Shown here: positions 50,872 through 59,987 of the stretch, piece after piece
Position numbering within the stretch: position 1 is the stretch's first letter
How the letters are laid out: each line of letters starts with the position of its first letter
Source of the DNA: Microbacterium yannicii PS01
GTDB taxonomy: Bacteria; Actinomycetota; Actinomycetes; Actinomycetales; Microbacteriaceae
Direction: 5' to 3'
DNA length: 64,000 nucleotides
NCBI RefSeq assembly: GCF_000304335.1
Contig: NZ_CAJF01000017.1
Span: 17,971-81,970, forward strand
Notes under the pieces: generated by a model
Database searches by the model: none
Seen by the model: only the letters and a program-made list of their open reading frames with translations
Told to the model about the DNA's origin: nothing
Made by a program: the position numbers and the translations under genes

Positions 50872-51867
50872 ATGAAGAAGACAGCAGTTGTCGCCGCAAG
50901 CGTCATGGTGGCGAGCCTGCTCCTGGCGGGATGCGGAGCGAGCCCGAACGCACGGACAGCGAACGAAGACTCGACGTCCGACGCGCCCTCCGAGCTGGTC
51001 TTCGCGGTCGTGCCGACCGATGACAGCGAGGAGCTCGAGAACAGCTTCCTCCCCGTCGTCGCGGCGATCGAGGAGACGACCGGGATTCCCACCCGCATCG
51101 AGGCGGTCAGCAGCAACGCCGGGGTCATCGAGGCTCAGGTCGCGGAGCGCGTCGACATCGCTGCGTACGGCGCATTCTCGTATTACCTCGCGTCGGACGT
51201 CGCGGACGTGGCACCCGTCGCGAAGGACCAGCGCACGCCGGAACCCGGTTCCGGTGCGGTCAACTCCCTCGGCGTGGTCGTGCCCGGCTCGGACATCGCC
51301 TCGATCGAAGACGTCGCGGGCAAGAACGTCTGCTTCACCGACCCGGCGTCGACGACCGGCTACCTCACCGCGGCCGCAGCGATGACCGAAGCGGGGATCA
51401 ATCCCGAGACCGACATCAGCCCGCTGTTCGTCGGCTCTCACGACGTCGCAGTGACCCAGATGCTCGCCGGCGACTGCGACATCGCTTTCGTTGCCGAGAC
51501 CTTCGTGACGACGATCCTGCCCGAGCGCGGCATCATCACCGAAGGCGACACCGAGACGATCTGGACGTCCGACCCGATCCCGGGCACCCCGATCGTGGTC
51601 GGCAACTGGCTCGACGACGAGCTCCGCGACCAGATCGTCCAGGCCGTGACCGACTACAACGCGGTGAGCGCCTTCGAGGCCGACCTGTGTGCAGAGCAGA
51701 ATCGTGAAGCACCTGCCGAGTGGGGCGAGGAGTATGCCGGCGCGACCGCATGCAAGTGGGGTGGCACAGGAGCCTTCGCCTTCGAACCGGCGACAGCGTC
51801 GGACTACGACGTGATCAACGCCATCTGTCAGACCCTCGAGACGGATGTCTGCCGCGGCGAGGAATGA
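50872..51867 (+). CDS. PhnD-type substrate-binding lipoprotein
   Basis: A 331-residue phosphate/phosphite/phosphonate-family binding protein. The lipobox is LLLAGC with Cys21, then the mature start LVFAVVPTDDSEEL. EAQVAERVDIAAYGAFSYYL and CFTDPASTTGYLTAAA are PhnD-type motifs. It is first in an operon with PhnC-like and fused PhnE-like genes, a P450 and PaaX. No phosphonate enzymes are nearby, so the ligand may be another anion such as an aromatic acid; that is inference. GAAAGGTG precedes the ATG. Confidence 0.85.
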   Translation: MKKTAVVAASVMVASLLLAGCGASPNARTANEDSTSDAPSELVFAVVPTDDSEELENSFLPVVAAIEETTGIPTRIEAVSSNAGVIEAQVAERVDIAAYGAFSYYLASDVADVAPVAKDQRTPEPGSGAVNSLGVVVPGSDIASIEDVAGKNVCFTDPASTTGYLTAAAAMTEAGINPETDISPLFVGSHDVAVTQMLAGDCDIAFVAETFVTTILPERGIITEGDTETIWTSDPIPGTPIVVGNWLDDELRDQIVQAVTDYNAVSAFEADLCAEQNREAPAEWGEEYAGATACKWGGTGAFAFEPATASDYDVINAICQTLETDVCRGEE

Positions 51868-51871
51868 GCCG

Positions 51872-52687
51872 ATGACCGTTCCCCTCATGAGATCACCCGC
51901 TAAGCCCGGCGCCCCCGCCCCGTCGGCCGATGCCCGCCGCGTGAGCGTCGCGCTCCACGACGTCAGCATGCACTTCGGCGAGAAGACCGTCTTGAAGGGG
52001 GTCGAGCTCGAGGTCGTCGCCGGACAGTTCGTGGCACTCGTGGGCCCTTCCGGAGCCGGCAAGTCGACCCTCCTGCGTCTCATCAACGGCAGCCACAAGC
52101 CGAGCAGCGGATCCCTCGCCGTCCTGGGCGTCGATCCGGCGACCTGCGGCCGTGGTGCGCTGCAGCGCCTTCGCACTCGCGTGGGGTTCGTGTTCCAGCA
52201 GTTCGGGCTCGTCGGGCGCCTGAGCGCGATGGAGAACGTGCTGATGGGCGCGCTCGGCTCGCTGCGGTTGCCGCGCTACGGGATCGCCAGCTATCCGCGC
52301 GAGCTGCGGGAACGAGCGGTCGCCCACCTCGAGCGTGTCGGGCTTCTCGACCAGCGCTATCAGCGCTGCGACACGCTCTCCGGCGGTCAGCAGCAGCGGG
52401 TGGCCATCGCGCGGACGCTCATGCAGGAGGCCGAGCTCGTGCTCGCCGACGAGCCGGTCGCCTCACTCGACCCCAACGCGAGCGTCTCGGTGCTGCAGAC
52501 GCTGAAGAAGCTGAGCGCCGAGGACGGCTTCACCGTCATCTGCTCCCTGCACCAGGTGGAGCTCGCGATGGCGGTGTCGGATCGGGTGGTCGCGGTACGG
52601 GACGGCTCCTTCGTCCTCGACGCGCCGACGGCCGACACCGCGGAAGCGCAGATCCGCGCCGTGTATGCCCAAGCCGAGCAGGACTGA
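51872..52687 (+). CDS. PhnC-type ABC transporter ATPase
   Basis: A 271-residue ATPase with Walker A GPSGAGKST, signature LSGGQQQR and Walker B LVLADEPVASLD, then the H-loop SLHQVELA. The ATG at 51872 lies 4 nt after the PhnD stop; an overlapping upstream start is less likely. It powers the importer encoded on either side. Confidence 0.88.
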   Translation: MTVPLMRSPAKPGAPAPSADARRVSVALHDVSMHFGEKTVLKGVELEVVAGQFVALVGPSGAGKSTLLRLINGSHKPSSGSLAVLGVDPATCGRGALQRLRTRVGFVFQQFGLVGRLSAMENVLMGALGSLRLPRYGIASYPRELRERAVAHLERVGLLDQRYQRCDTLSGGQQQRVAIARTLMQEAELVLADEPVASLDPNASVSVLQTLKKLSAEDGFTVICSLHQVELAMAVSDRVVAVRDGSFVLDAPTADTAEAQIRAVYAQAEQD

Positions 52688-52688
52688 G

Positions 52689-54326
52689 ATGTCGCTGACC
52701 GTCGATCGGCCTCCGGCGCAAGCGTCCTCGCCTCGCGTGCCGCGTCGTCCACGCGCGTCGGCGGCGACGATCGGGATCCCGCTGGCCTATCTCGCCGTCA
52801 CGCTGTTCGGCATGTGGTGGCTCGACATCCGTCCGGCCGCACTCCTCGACGGGTTCGAAGACATCGCGGCCCTGCTGCAGCGGATGGTGCCGCCGACGGT
52901 AGGCGACCCCGCGAACCTGCTCGCCCTGGCGCTGGAGACCCTGTGGATCGCGGTCGCCGGGACAGGTCTCGCCACGATCGCGTCGATCTTCCTCGGCGCG
53001 GCCGCCTCGCGTCACTTCAGCGGGCCACGGATCGTCGGGTGGCTCGCGCGCGGCATCATCATCGTGACGCGGGCGATCCCGTCCCTGGTGTTCGCCCTCA
53101 TCCTCGTGCGCATCGTCGGCCTGGGCCCGCTCGCCGGCGGGCTCGCGATCGCATTCCACTCGGTCGGCATGATCGGCAAGATGTTCGCGGATGTCTTCGA
53201 GGAGCAGGACGCCGCGCCGCGCGAGGCCGTGGCCGCCGTAGGGGCCGGCCGGGCACAGAACTTCGTGGCCACGACCTTCAGCCGGGCTCTGCCCAGCATC
53301 ACGGCGATCGTGCTGTACCGCCTCGACATCAACATCCGGGCCTCCGCCGTTCTCGGTCTCGTCGGCGCCGGCGGCATCGGGCTCGCGCTCCAGACCGCGA
53401 TCGGATCCCTCGACTACCGTCGTGCGCTCGGCATCATCCTCGTCATCGTCGTGATGCTCCTCGTGCTCGAGCTGGCCGCGTACCTCGCGCAGCGTGCGCT
53501 GGCCGAACACGCCGAGGAGCACACCGCCGCTCAGCTCTACGGTCGCGGACGCAGCTCCTCCTCACCGGGCTGGAACCGTTCTCGCGTCCTGCGGGTCGGT
53601 TCCGGTGTCGCGGTGCTGATGCTGTTCGTCTTCTCGCTGACCCAGCTGCTCGCCGATGCCCCGCGACTCGCAGCGGCCTGGGAGAACGCCGTCGCCGTGC
53701 TGTCGGGCTTCTTCCCACCGGTCTTCACCCTCGACATCGCATACGGGATCTTCGAGAGCGTCGTCATGGCACTCTCGGCGACGACGTTCGGCGTGATCAT
53801 CGGTCTGGCGATCGCGCTGCTGTCGACACGTCACCTCATCCGCTTCGAGCCGCTCTCCCTCGCGCTGCGCGGACTCATGGTGCTCGTCCGGGGCGTCCCC
53901 GACATCATCTTCGCGCTTCTCTTCGTCGCCGCGCTGGGACTCGGACCCTTCGCCGGCTTCCTCGCACTGGCGATCTCGTGCACGGCGCTCGCGGCGAAGT
54001 TCTTCACCGACTCGCTCATGAAGGTCGATCCCGCACCGCTGCGCGCGCTGGAAGCAACGGGCGCCGGCCGGCTGCAGGTCTTCGTCGCCGGCGTCTGGCC
54101 TCAGTTCGTTCCGGGCTTCATCGGCAACAGCCTGTTCACCTCCGACCTCGCTCTGCGGGAATCGGCGGTCCTGGGCATCGTGGGCGCGGGCGGCATCGGC
54201 TTCCTGCTCGAGGAGTCGGTGGCAACCCTCCACTACCAGACGACAGCGGGAATCCTCATCGGACTGATCGCCGTCGTCGTGCTGCTCGAGTCCGTCGCCC
54301 GCTGGGCGCGGAAGAAGGTGATCTGA
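52689..54326 (+). CDS. Fused double PhnE-type ABC permease
   Basis: A 545-residue membrane protein with two homologous permease halves (about residues 60-275 and 330-540). Each half has the cytoplasmic loop motif, seen as REAVAAVGAGRAQNF and LRALEATGAGRLQVF, and the sequence LGLVGAGGIGLAL or LGIVGAGGIGFLL near its end. PhnE is usually a single ~280-residue homodimer, so this is a natural duplication-fusion. It starts 1 nt after the PhnC stop. Confidence 0.87.
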   Translation: MSLTVDRPPAQASSPRVPRRPRASAATIGIPLAYLAVTLFGMWWLDIRPAALLDGFEDIAALLQRMVPPTVGDPANLLALALETLWIAVAGTGLATIASIFLGAAASRHFSGPRIVGWLARGIIIVTRAIPSLVFALILVRIVGLGPLAGGLAIAFHSVGMIGKMFADVFEEQDAAPREAVAAVGAGRAQNFVATTFSRALPSITAIVLYRLDINIRASAVLGLVGAGGIGLALQTAIGSLDYRRALGIILVIVVMLLVLELAAYLAQRALAEHAEEHTAAQLYGRGRSSSSPGWNRSRVLRVGSGVAVLMLFVFSLTQLLADAPRLAAAWENAVAVLSGFFPPVFTLDIAYGIFESVVMALSATTFGVIIGLAIALLSTRHLIRFEPLSLALRGLMVLVRGVPDIIFALLFVAALGLGPFAGFLALAISCTALAAKFFTDSLMKVDPAPLRALEATGAGRLQVFVAGVWPQFVPGFIGNSLFTSDLALRESAVLGIVGAGGIGFLLEESVATLHYQTTAGILIGLIAVVVLLESVARWARKKVI

Positions 54327-55597
54327 TGGCGACCTGCCCCTTCGGCTACACATCGCAGGAGCAGGATGCCGCGGCATCCGCCCCCGTCGACACACGCACG
54401 CGCTCCGAGCGCACCGGCGAGTGGTCGCCCTCCCTCGACGAGACGTTCGGCAGCGCCCACCGCGACTACGCCGCGCTGCGGCAGACGGACCCCTTCCCGT
54501 GGAGCGAGGAGTTCGGCGGCTTCTGGTCCGCGATGACCTATGACGACGTCGTCGCCATCGCCCAGGACGACCGGTTCATCACCTCGGTGCAGAACGTCGT
54601 GCCGCACGTGCCGCGGTCTTCGCGCCGCCCGCCGCTGCACTTCGATCCTCCTGAGCACACCGCCTATCGCGAGGCCATCGATCCGGTGATGCGCCGTGCC
54701 GTCGTCAAGTCGCACGAGTCGACGTTCCGCGCGAGCGCCGAAGAGCTCGTGGCGGCCATGATCGACGGCGAGCGCGCCGACGGCGTCGCCGACTTCGCCG
54801 CGCCGTTCGTGGTGGACTGCTTCGCCGCGTTCCTCGGCGTGCCGGTCGACCTCGCCCGCGAGGTGCGTGAGATCGGCGTGCGCTACGGGTTCGCCATCCA
54901 GGACATGGATGACGAGGTCATCGGCCAGTGCAGCACACGCCTGTACGAGATCGCCGAGCGGGTGTACCGAGACCGGCTCGCGGCGGGCGCCGATCCGTCC
55001 AGCGATCTCGTCGGGAGCCTGCACGCGGCAGCCCTGGACCCGGCCAACCACATCACGGAGCGAACGGCGATCGCGACCATCCGCCAGATGATCGTGGCGG
55101 GCATGGGTGCACCGCAGGCCGTGCTCGGAAGCTGCGTCGTGCACCTCGCGCAGGACCCTGATCTGCAGGAGCATCTGCGCCGGCACCCGGCGGATCTGCC
55201 GGCGGCGATCGAGGAGTTCCTGCGCCTGCACGCGCCCTATCGCGTCTTCGCCCGCACGCCCCGGGAAGACACCGTGGTGCACGGACGGCTCGTGCGGCAG
55301 GACGAGGCCGTGGCGCTGGTGTTCCCGTCGGCGAACCGGGATTCCGCGGCCTTCCCCCGCCCCGACGAGTTCGTCCTGCACCGGAAGAACAACTCGCACC
55401 TGGCGTTCGGCCGCGGAGCGCACAAGTGCCCGGCGGCGACGATGGGCCGCCTGGAGCTGCTCATCGCGCTGGAAGTGCTGCTGGAGCGGACGAGTTCGTT
55501 CGCCCTGGCCGGCGATGTCCGGATGATGAACTGGCTGGAGTACGGTCCCCGGGCCGTTCCCCTGTCGCTCGCGCCGGCGAACGCCGCGGCCCGCTGA
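54326..55597 (+). CDS. Cytochrome P450 with atypical I-helix
   Basis: A 423-residue soluble bacterial P450. The heme loop is FGRGAHKCPA (361-370) with Cys368 as axial ligand, and ExxR is E297-R300. The I-helix reads VAGMGAPQAV (257-266), so the normal acid-alcohol pair (Glu/Asp-Thr) used in O2 activation is Gly261-Ala262. It overlaps the permease stop (TGATG), indicating co-translation with the importer. No ferredoxin or reductase gene is near. It probably hydroxylates or dealkylates the imported compound; which one is unknown. Confidence 0.85.
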   Translation: MATCPFGYTSQEQDAAASAPVDTRTRSERTGEWSPSLDETFGSAHRDYAALRQTDPFPWSEEFGGFWSAMTYDDVVAIAQDDRFITSVQNVVPHVPRSSRRPPLHFDPPEHTAYREAIDPVMRRAVVKSHESTFRASAEELVAAMIDGERADGVADFAAPFVVDCFAAFLGVPVDLAREVREIGVRYGFAIQDMDDEVIGQCSTRLYEIAERVYRDRLAAGADPSSDLVGSLHAAALDPANHITERTAIATIRQMIVAGMGAPQAVLGSCVVHLAQDPDLQEHLRRHPADLPAAIEEFLRLHAPYRVFARTPREDTVVHGRLVRQDEAVALVFPSANRDSAAFPRPDEFVLHRKNNSHLAFGRGAHKCPAATMGRLELLIALEVLLERTSSFALAGDVRMMNWLEYGPRAVPLSLAPANAAAR

Positions 55598-55613
55598 CTG
55601 ACACAATCGCTCC

Positions 55614-56564
55614 ATGCGGCCAGCAGACCACTTGCTCCCCCGGGACCAGCAGGGCGCCCGCTCGCAGCAGCTGCTCATCGTGCTTCTGGGCGACTACTGG
55701 CATCTGCGTTCCGAGCCCCTTCCCTCGGCGGCGCTCGTCGCACTCCTGACACTGTTCGACGTCACGCCCGCGGGCGCCCGCGCGGCTATCCAGCGGCTGG
55801 CCAAGCGCGGTTTCCTCATCACGGTGAAGAACGGCCGCACCACGGCGTACGCCGTCTCGCCGATGAGCCAGGAGTCGGTCGACGCGCACGTCGAGCTGCT
55901 CTTCCGCAGTCACATCCCCCGCCCCTGGGATGGAACCTGGAGTGTGGTGGGGTACTCGCTCCGCGAGGACCAGCGAAGCACGCGCAACGCGCTGCGCGAG
56001 CGGCTGCGGCAGTCGCGCTTCGGGAACGTGCACGACGGCCTGTGGATCCGGCCTGGAGACCGCCGATCCGAAGTCGAGGCGATGGTGCGGGACCTCGCGG
56101 CTCCCCCCTCGACCGGCCAGCTCACGGTGTTCACCGGCGCCCGGCTTCCCCATGAGAGCGTGACGGCGACGGCGCGCGAGGCCTTCGCGCTGGATGAGCT
56201 GGCGGCGGCCTACCGCCGGTTCGTGGAGCAGTGGCAGCCGGTCGCGGCACGCGTGTCCTCGCTCACGGATCCTGGCCGGAGCGGGTCGGATGACGACGAC
56301 CTGCTGCGCGTGCGGACGTCGATCATGCGCGACTGGCGGGAGCTGCGCCACATCGATCCGATGCTTCCCCAGTCCCTCCTGGGCGCCGACTTCCCCTTCG
56401 AGCGCGCCCTCGCGGTCTGCTCGATGATCTACGACTCCACCGGTCCCGCTGCGGAAGCGGCCTTCCGGCGGATCCTCGAGCCCCACTCGGTCGACCTTGC
56501 GAAGCACGTGTCTCACCACACCTTCGCGGCCTACGCCGCGGACGCGGCTCCGCGGCCCTCCTGA
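55614..56564 (+). CDS. PaaX-like transcriptional regulator
   Basis: A 316-residue PaaX-family protein: N-terminal winged HTH (LLIVLLGDYWHLRSEPLPSA, VTPAGARAAIQRLAKRGFL) and the PaaX C-terminal region (DWRELRHIDPMLPQSLLGAD). PaaX repressors respond to aryl-CoA thioesters or related ligands. It starts 16 bp after the P450 stop, so it is probably the autoregulator of the importer-P450 operon. It is convergent with a second PaaX-like gene 12 bp away. Confidence 0.86.
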   Translation: MRPADHLLPRDQQGARSQQLLIVLLGDYWHLRSEPLPSAALVALLTLFDVTPAGARAAIQRLAKRGFLITVKNGRTTAYAVSPMSQESVDAHVELLFRSHIPRPWDGTWSVVGYSLREDQRSTRNALRERLRQSRFGNVHDGLWIRPGDRRSEVEAMVRDLAAPPSTGQLTVFTGARLPHESVTATAREAFALDELAAAYRRFVEQWQPVAARVSSLTDPGRSGSDDDDLLRVRTSIMRDWRELRHIDPMLPQSLLGADFPFERALAVCSMIYDSTGPAAEAAFRRILEPHSVDLAKHVSHHTFAAYAADAAPRPS

Positions 56565-56576
56565 CGCGCGCGAGGG

Positions 56577-57428
56577 TCAGGCGACTCGAGCGGCGAACTC
56601 GCGCACGGCGGGAAAGGCGAACTCGCGGTGCCGGCGGGTGAACAGCTCGTACGAGCGATCGGCGGGCCAGTCCGCTCCCATGTACTGGCGCGGGAGCCGG
56701 GGATCGACGCGCAGCAGCGCGAGCCAGTCGGCGACCAGCAGGGTGCGCGCCGTCAACGGCGGAAGATCGGATGCCGCATCCTCCCGTCCCCAGTGCGCGA
56801 TGAACTCGTGATGGGCGTCGCGGATGCGTTCGACGTCCCAGGCCACGCGCACGGCCTCGTCCATCGGGAACCCGGCGAGCTCCGAGGCCGTGAAGGCGTT
56901 GACCGCGCCCGGCCCGAGATCGGGGATGATGGCGTCCAGCGCGCTGGCGAGGTCGACCGCGCCGGGCGCGATCCACATGCCGTCCCGCAGGACTGCGAAT
57001 CCCGACCACGTCAGGGCCGCCCGCAGGCGGTGGCGGAGGGTCCGCCGGTGCTCGGGGACGGTGAAGCTCACCAGCGTCCATCCGTCCCCCTGCGGCTCGA
57101 ACGGCGCCGGTCCGTTCACGCGACCGGACGCCTCGCGCAGCACCTCGCTGCCGTGCGGTGTCAGCTCGAAGCCGATCTCGCGGCCCAGCCGCGTGCGCTC
57201 GAGCATTCCGCTGTGCACCATCCGGTCGAGATTCGTGCGCACGGCGGGCGCACCGACTCCCGCGCTCTCGAGCACCCCGATCAGCACGCTCGCGCGCACC
57301 GGCTCGAAGTACCGATCGCAGACGTACTCGCCGAAGAAGGCCAGCAGCAGCTGCCGGGGCTTGCGGGTGAGCACCGAAGCCTCGGCATCCGTCTCTCCGA
57401 GCACCTCCGACAGGGTCAGCGTGCTCAC
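56577..57428 (-). CDS. PaaX-like transcriptional regulator
   Basis: A 283-residue PaaX-type protein with HTH segment GAPAVRTNLDRMVHSGML and C-terminal WLALLRVDPRLPRQYMGAD, the same PaaX block as its neighbour. GTG 57428 overlaps the ATPase stop (GTGA), making it the last gene of the NitT/TauT importer operon. It likely regulates that operon or the divergent metF-purU-demethylase genes. Confidence 0.85.
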   Translation of the reverse strand: MSTLTLSEVLGETDAEASVLTRKPRQLLLAFFGEYVCDRYFEPVRASVLIGVLESAGVGAPAVRTNLDRMVHSGMLERTRLGREIGFELTPHGSEVLREASGRVNGPAPFEPQGDGWTLVSFTVPEHRRTLRHRLRAALTWSGFAVLRDGMWIAPGAVDLASALDAIIPDLGPGAVNAFTASELAGFPMDEAVRVAWDVERIRDAHHEFIAHWGREDAASDLPPLTARTLLVADWLALLRVDPRLPRQYMGADWPADRSYELFTRRHREFAFPAVREFAARVA

Positions 57429-58252
57429 GCGGCGCTCGCTCCGGGGCGGACCGCCTCGCCGCGCTTGGCGCGCTGGATCTGCTCGTACACGTGGGTGCGC
57501 AACTCGGTGAACCGCGGCAGCGCGCGCGTCGTGATCTGATCGCGCTCGGGGGCGAGGTCGATGGCGAGGTCCTCCTGCACCCACGTGGGCGACTTCGAGA
57601 GCACGATGACGCGCTCGCCGAGATACACCGACTCGTCGATGTCGTGCGTCACGAACAGGATCGACATGCCGCGGTCGCGGTGCAGCGCGCGCACCAGATC
57701 CTCGAGGTCGGCACGGGTCTGCGCGTCCACGGCGGCGAAGGGCTCGTCCATGATGAGCACCTCGGGCTGATAGGCCACGGCGCGCGCGATCGCGACGCGC
57801 TGCTGCATGCCGCCCGACAACTGCCACGGGTAGCTCTTGGCGGCGTGGTCGAGTCCGACGGCGGTGAGCGCGTCGTCGATCAGCCGGTCGCGGTCGGCGC
57901 GAGACAGCTTCTTGTGCTTCAGCGGAAGCTCGACGTTGCCGCGCACGGTGAGCCACGGGTAGAGGCTGCGGCCGTACTCCTGGAACACCAGGGCCATGTT
58001 GGGGGGCGGCGCGGTCACCCGGCTGCCGTCGAGCTCCACGAGGCCAGAGGTCGGGCGCAAGAGGCCCGCGATGCACTTGAGCAGCGTCGTCTTGCCGCAG
58101 CCGGATGGGCCCACGATGCACACGAGCTCGCCGGCGTTCATCTGGAAGCTGATGTCTCCGATCGCCTCGACGTTGCCCGTCGAGGACTCGTAGACCTTGC
58201 GCAGATGCTCGACTTTCAGCAGCGGCTGCTTCGTCTCCGTCGCGTCAGGCAC
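57425..58252 (-). CDS. NitT/TauT-type ABC transporter ATPase
   Basis: A 275-residue ATPase starting at GTG 58252. Walker A is GPSGCGKTT, signature LSGGMQQR, Walker B LIMDEPFAAVD and the H-loop VTHDIDESVYLG. It belongs to the nitrate/sulfonate/taurine group, whose members also include phthalate-type aromatic importers. It overlaps the upstream permease gene by 8 bp and the downstream PaaX gene by 4 bp. Confidence 0.9.
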   Translation of the reverse strand: MPDATETKQPLLKVEHLRKVYESSTGNVEAIGDISFQMNAGELVCIVGPSGCGKTTLLKCIAGLLRPTSGLVELDGSRVTAPPPNMALVFQEYGRSLYPWLTVRGNVELPLKHKKLSRADRDRLIDDALTAVGLDHAAKSYPWQLSGGMQQRVAIARAVAYQPEVLIMDEPFAAVDAQTRADLEDLVRALHRDRGMSILFVTHDIDESVYLGERVIVLSKSPTWVQEDLAIDLAPERDQITTRALPRFTELRTHVYEQIQRAKRGEAVRPGASAA

Positions 58253-59069
58253 GTTCGACCTCCTTGATTCCGTGGTACCAGCGCAGCACCCGACGCTCGG
58301 CGAATCCGAAGATCACCGCGAGCAGCACGCCGATGAGCCCGAGCAGCACGATGCCGCTCCACATCTCGGCGATCAGGTAGTTGCGCTGGAAGTAGACGAT
58401 CTGAAAGCCGAGCCCCGACGAGGAGAAGAACATCTCCGAGATCACCATGAGGATCAGTGCGATCGAGAGGCACTGCCGCACCCCCGTCATGATGCGGGGG
58501 CTGGCCGCGGGCAGCACCAGGTAGCGCAGGCGCTCGCCCGGCGTGATGGCGAACGAGCGGGCGGTCTCGGTCATGACGGAGTCGGTCGCCCGGACGCCCT
58601 CGATGGTGTTCAGCAGCACCGGCCAGATCGCACCCGCGACGATCACCACGACCTTCATGAAGTCGTTGGCGCCGACGAGGACGGCGATGATCGGGATCAG
58701 GACGGGCGGCGGCACGGCGCGGAAGAACTCGAAGATCGGCTCGAGCAGCTCGCGCAGCCATCGCACCAGCCCGATCAGGGTGCCGGCCGCGATGCCGAGG
58801 ACCACGGCCAGCACGATCCCGATCGCCAGCCGGCCGAGGCTCGGGAGGACGTCGGTGAAGAAGGCCGGCCCGACCCACGTGTCGATGAAGGCCTCGAGGA
58901 TGACGAGCGGGCTGGGGAAGAACGGCGCCGGCGAGACGGACGACCAGACGCCCCAGATCACCAGCAGCAGAATCGGAAGGCCGAGGGCGTACGCGGTGTT
59001 CTCGCCGATGCCGGCCCACACCCGGGAGGGGCGCTTCGGCGTCACGACGGTGCTCGTGTAGAGGGTCAC
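58245..59069 (-). CDS. NitT/TauT-type ABC transporter permease
   Basis: A 274-residue permease with about six transmembrane segments and the family loop ARSFAITPGERLRYLVLPAA. PFFPSPLVILEAF and PPPVLIPIIAVLVGANDF are typical. GTG 59069 overlaps the other permease stop (GTGA). It forms the channel with the protein from 59066-59974. Confidence 0.9.
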   Translation of the reverse strand: MTLYTSTVVTPKRPSRVWAGIGENTAYALGLPILLLVIWGVWSSVSPAPFFPSPLVILEAFIDTWVGPAFFTDVLPSLGRLAIGIVLAVVLGIAAGTLIGLVRWLRELLEPIFEFFRAVPPPVLIPIIAVLVGANDFMKVVVIVAGAIWPVLLNTIEGVRATDSVMTETARSFAITPGERLRYLVLPAASPRIMTGVRQCLSIALILMVISEMFFSSSGLGFQIVYFQRNYLIAEMWSGIVLLGLIGVLLAVIFGFAERRVLRWYHGIKEVERA

Positions 59070-59974
59070 AGCACTTCCTCCCCACGGATGGACTGATGCC
59101 ACGACAGCGAACGGCGCTCGATCGCCCGGAAGACGAGGTTGATCACGAGCCCGAGCACGCCGGTGACGACGACCAGCGCGTACACCGTGGTCCACTGGCC
59201 GGAGTCGCGAGCCAGCATGATCGCCCGGCCGAGGCCGGGGTTGCCGATGAACATCTCGGCGGTGATGGCCAGGATCAGCGCGACGGTGGCGGCGAGCCGC
59301 AGCCCGGTCATGAGGTAAGGCAGCGCCGTCGGGAAGACGAGGTTGACGATGCGAGATCCCCGCGACAGACCGAAGCTCCGCGCGGTGTCGCGCGCCACGG
59401 CATCCACATCGGCGACGCCGTAGAGCACCTGGATGAAGACCTGCCAGAAGCTCGCGAACACGATGATGATCAGCGCGGCCTGCAGCTGATAGCCGTACAT
59501 CAGGATGGCGAGCGGGATGAGGGCGACCGAGGGGATCGGCCGCAGGAACTCGACCGTCGTGTGGGTCGCGCGCCTGAGGAAGGGGACGAGTCCGATGACG
59601 GTGCCCAGCACGACGGCGAGCACCGTGGCGATCACCAGGCCGATGGCCCACGCCGTCATGGTGCGGCCGACGTTGCGCCAGAACTCCATGTCGCGGAACT
59701 CGACGAGCAGCTGGGCGAGGGTGTCGGTCGCGGTCGGGAAGTAGGCCGGGTTCACGATCCCGAGCGTCGGCAGCAGCTGCCAGGTCGCGAGGAACCCGAT
59801 GATGCCGGCCATTCCGAGCGCGAACTTGCGGAGGGTGCGGTGCTGACCGGGCCGCGCTGGTGACGCGACGGTCGGTGGGGCGTCGGCGGTGACGGTCACG
59901 GTGGTCCGATCGGTGCGGTCGGCGGGAAGGGCAGACGCAGGTGAGGGATGACGGGATGCCGAGGCTCTCGGCAT
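59066..59974 (-). CDS. NitT/TauT-type ABC transporter permease with N-terminal extension
   Basis: A 302-residue permease. The channel domain starts near LRKFALGMAGIIGFLATWQL and has the loop ARSFGLSRGSRIVNLVFPTA. The first ~45 residues are hydrophilic and poorly conserved. ATG 59974 has GGAG upstream but sits inside a perfect hairpin (59951-59979). GTG 59899 is an alternative start without an SD. The hairpin may tune expression relative to the binding protein. Confidence 0.86.
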   Translation of the reverse strand: MPRASASRHPSPASALPADRTDRTTVTVTADAPPTVASPARPGQHRTLRKFALGMAGIIGFLATWQLLPTLGIVNPAYFPTATDTLAQLLVEFRDMEFWRNVGRTMTAWAIGLVIATVLAVVLGTVIGLVPFLRRATHTTVEFLRPIPSVALIPLAILMYGYQLQAALIIIVFASFWQVFIQVLYGVADVDAVARDTARSFGLSRGSRIVNLVFPTALPYLMTGLRLAATVALILAITAEMFIGNPGLGRAIMLARDSGQWTTVYALVVVTGVLGLVINLVFRAIERRSLSWHQSIRGEEVL

Positions 59975-59979
59975 CCCGT
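59951..59979 (-). promoter_or_regulatory. Hairpin over a start codon between binding-protein and permease genes
   Basis: ACGGGATGCCGA (59951-59962) and TCGGCATCCCGT (59968-59979) are perfectly complementary arms with 5-nt loop. The structure begins 8 nt after the binding-protein stop and contains the permease ATG. It could act as a partial terminator, as a 3' mRNA stabiliser or as translational control. Confidence 0.6.
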
Positions 59980-59987
59980 CTCCACCA

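Noticed and set aside
50872..54326. Assignment as a true phosphonate uptake system
   Set aside because: The families fit, but no phosphonate-degrading gene is nearby and the operon continues into a P450, so only the transporter class is claimed.
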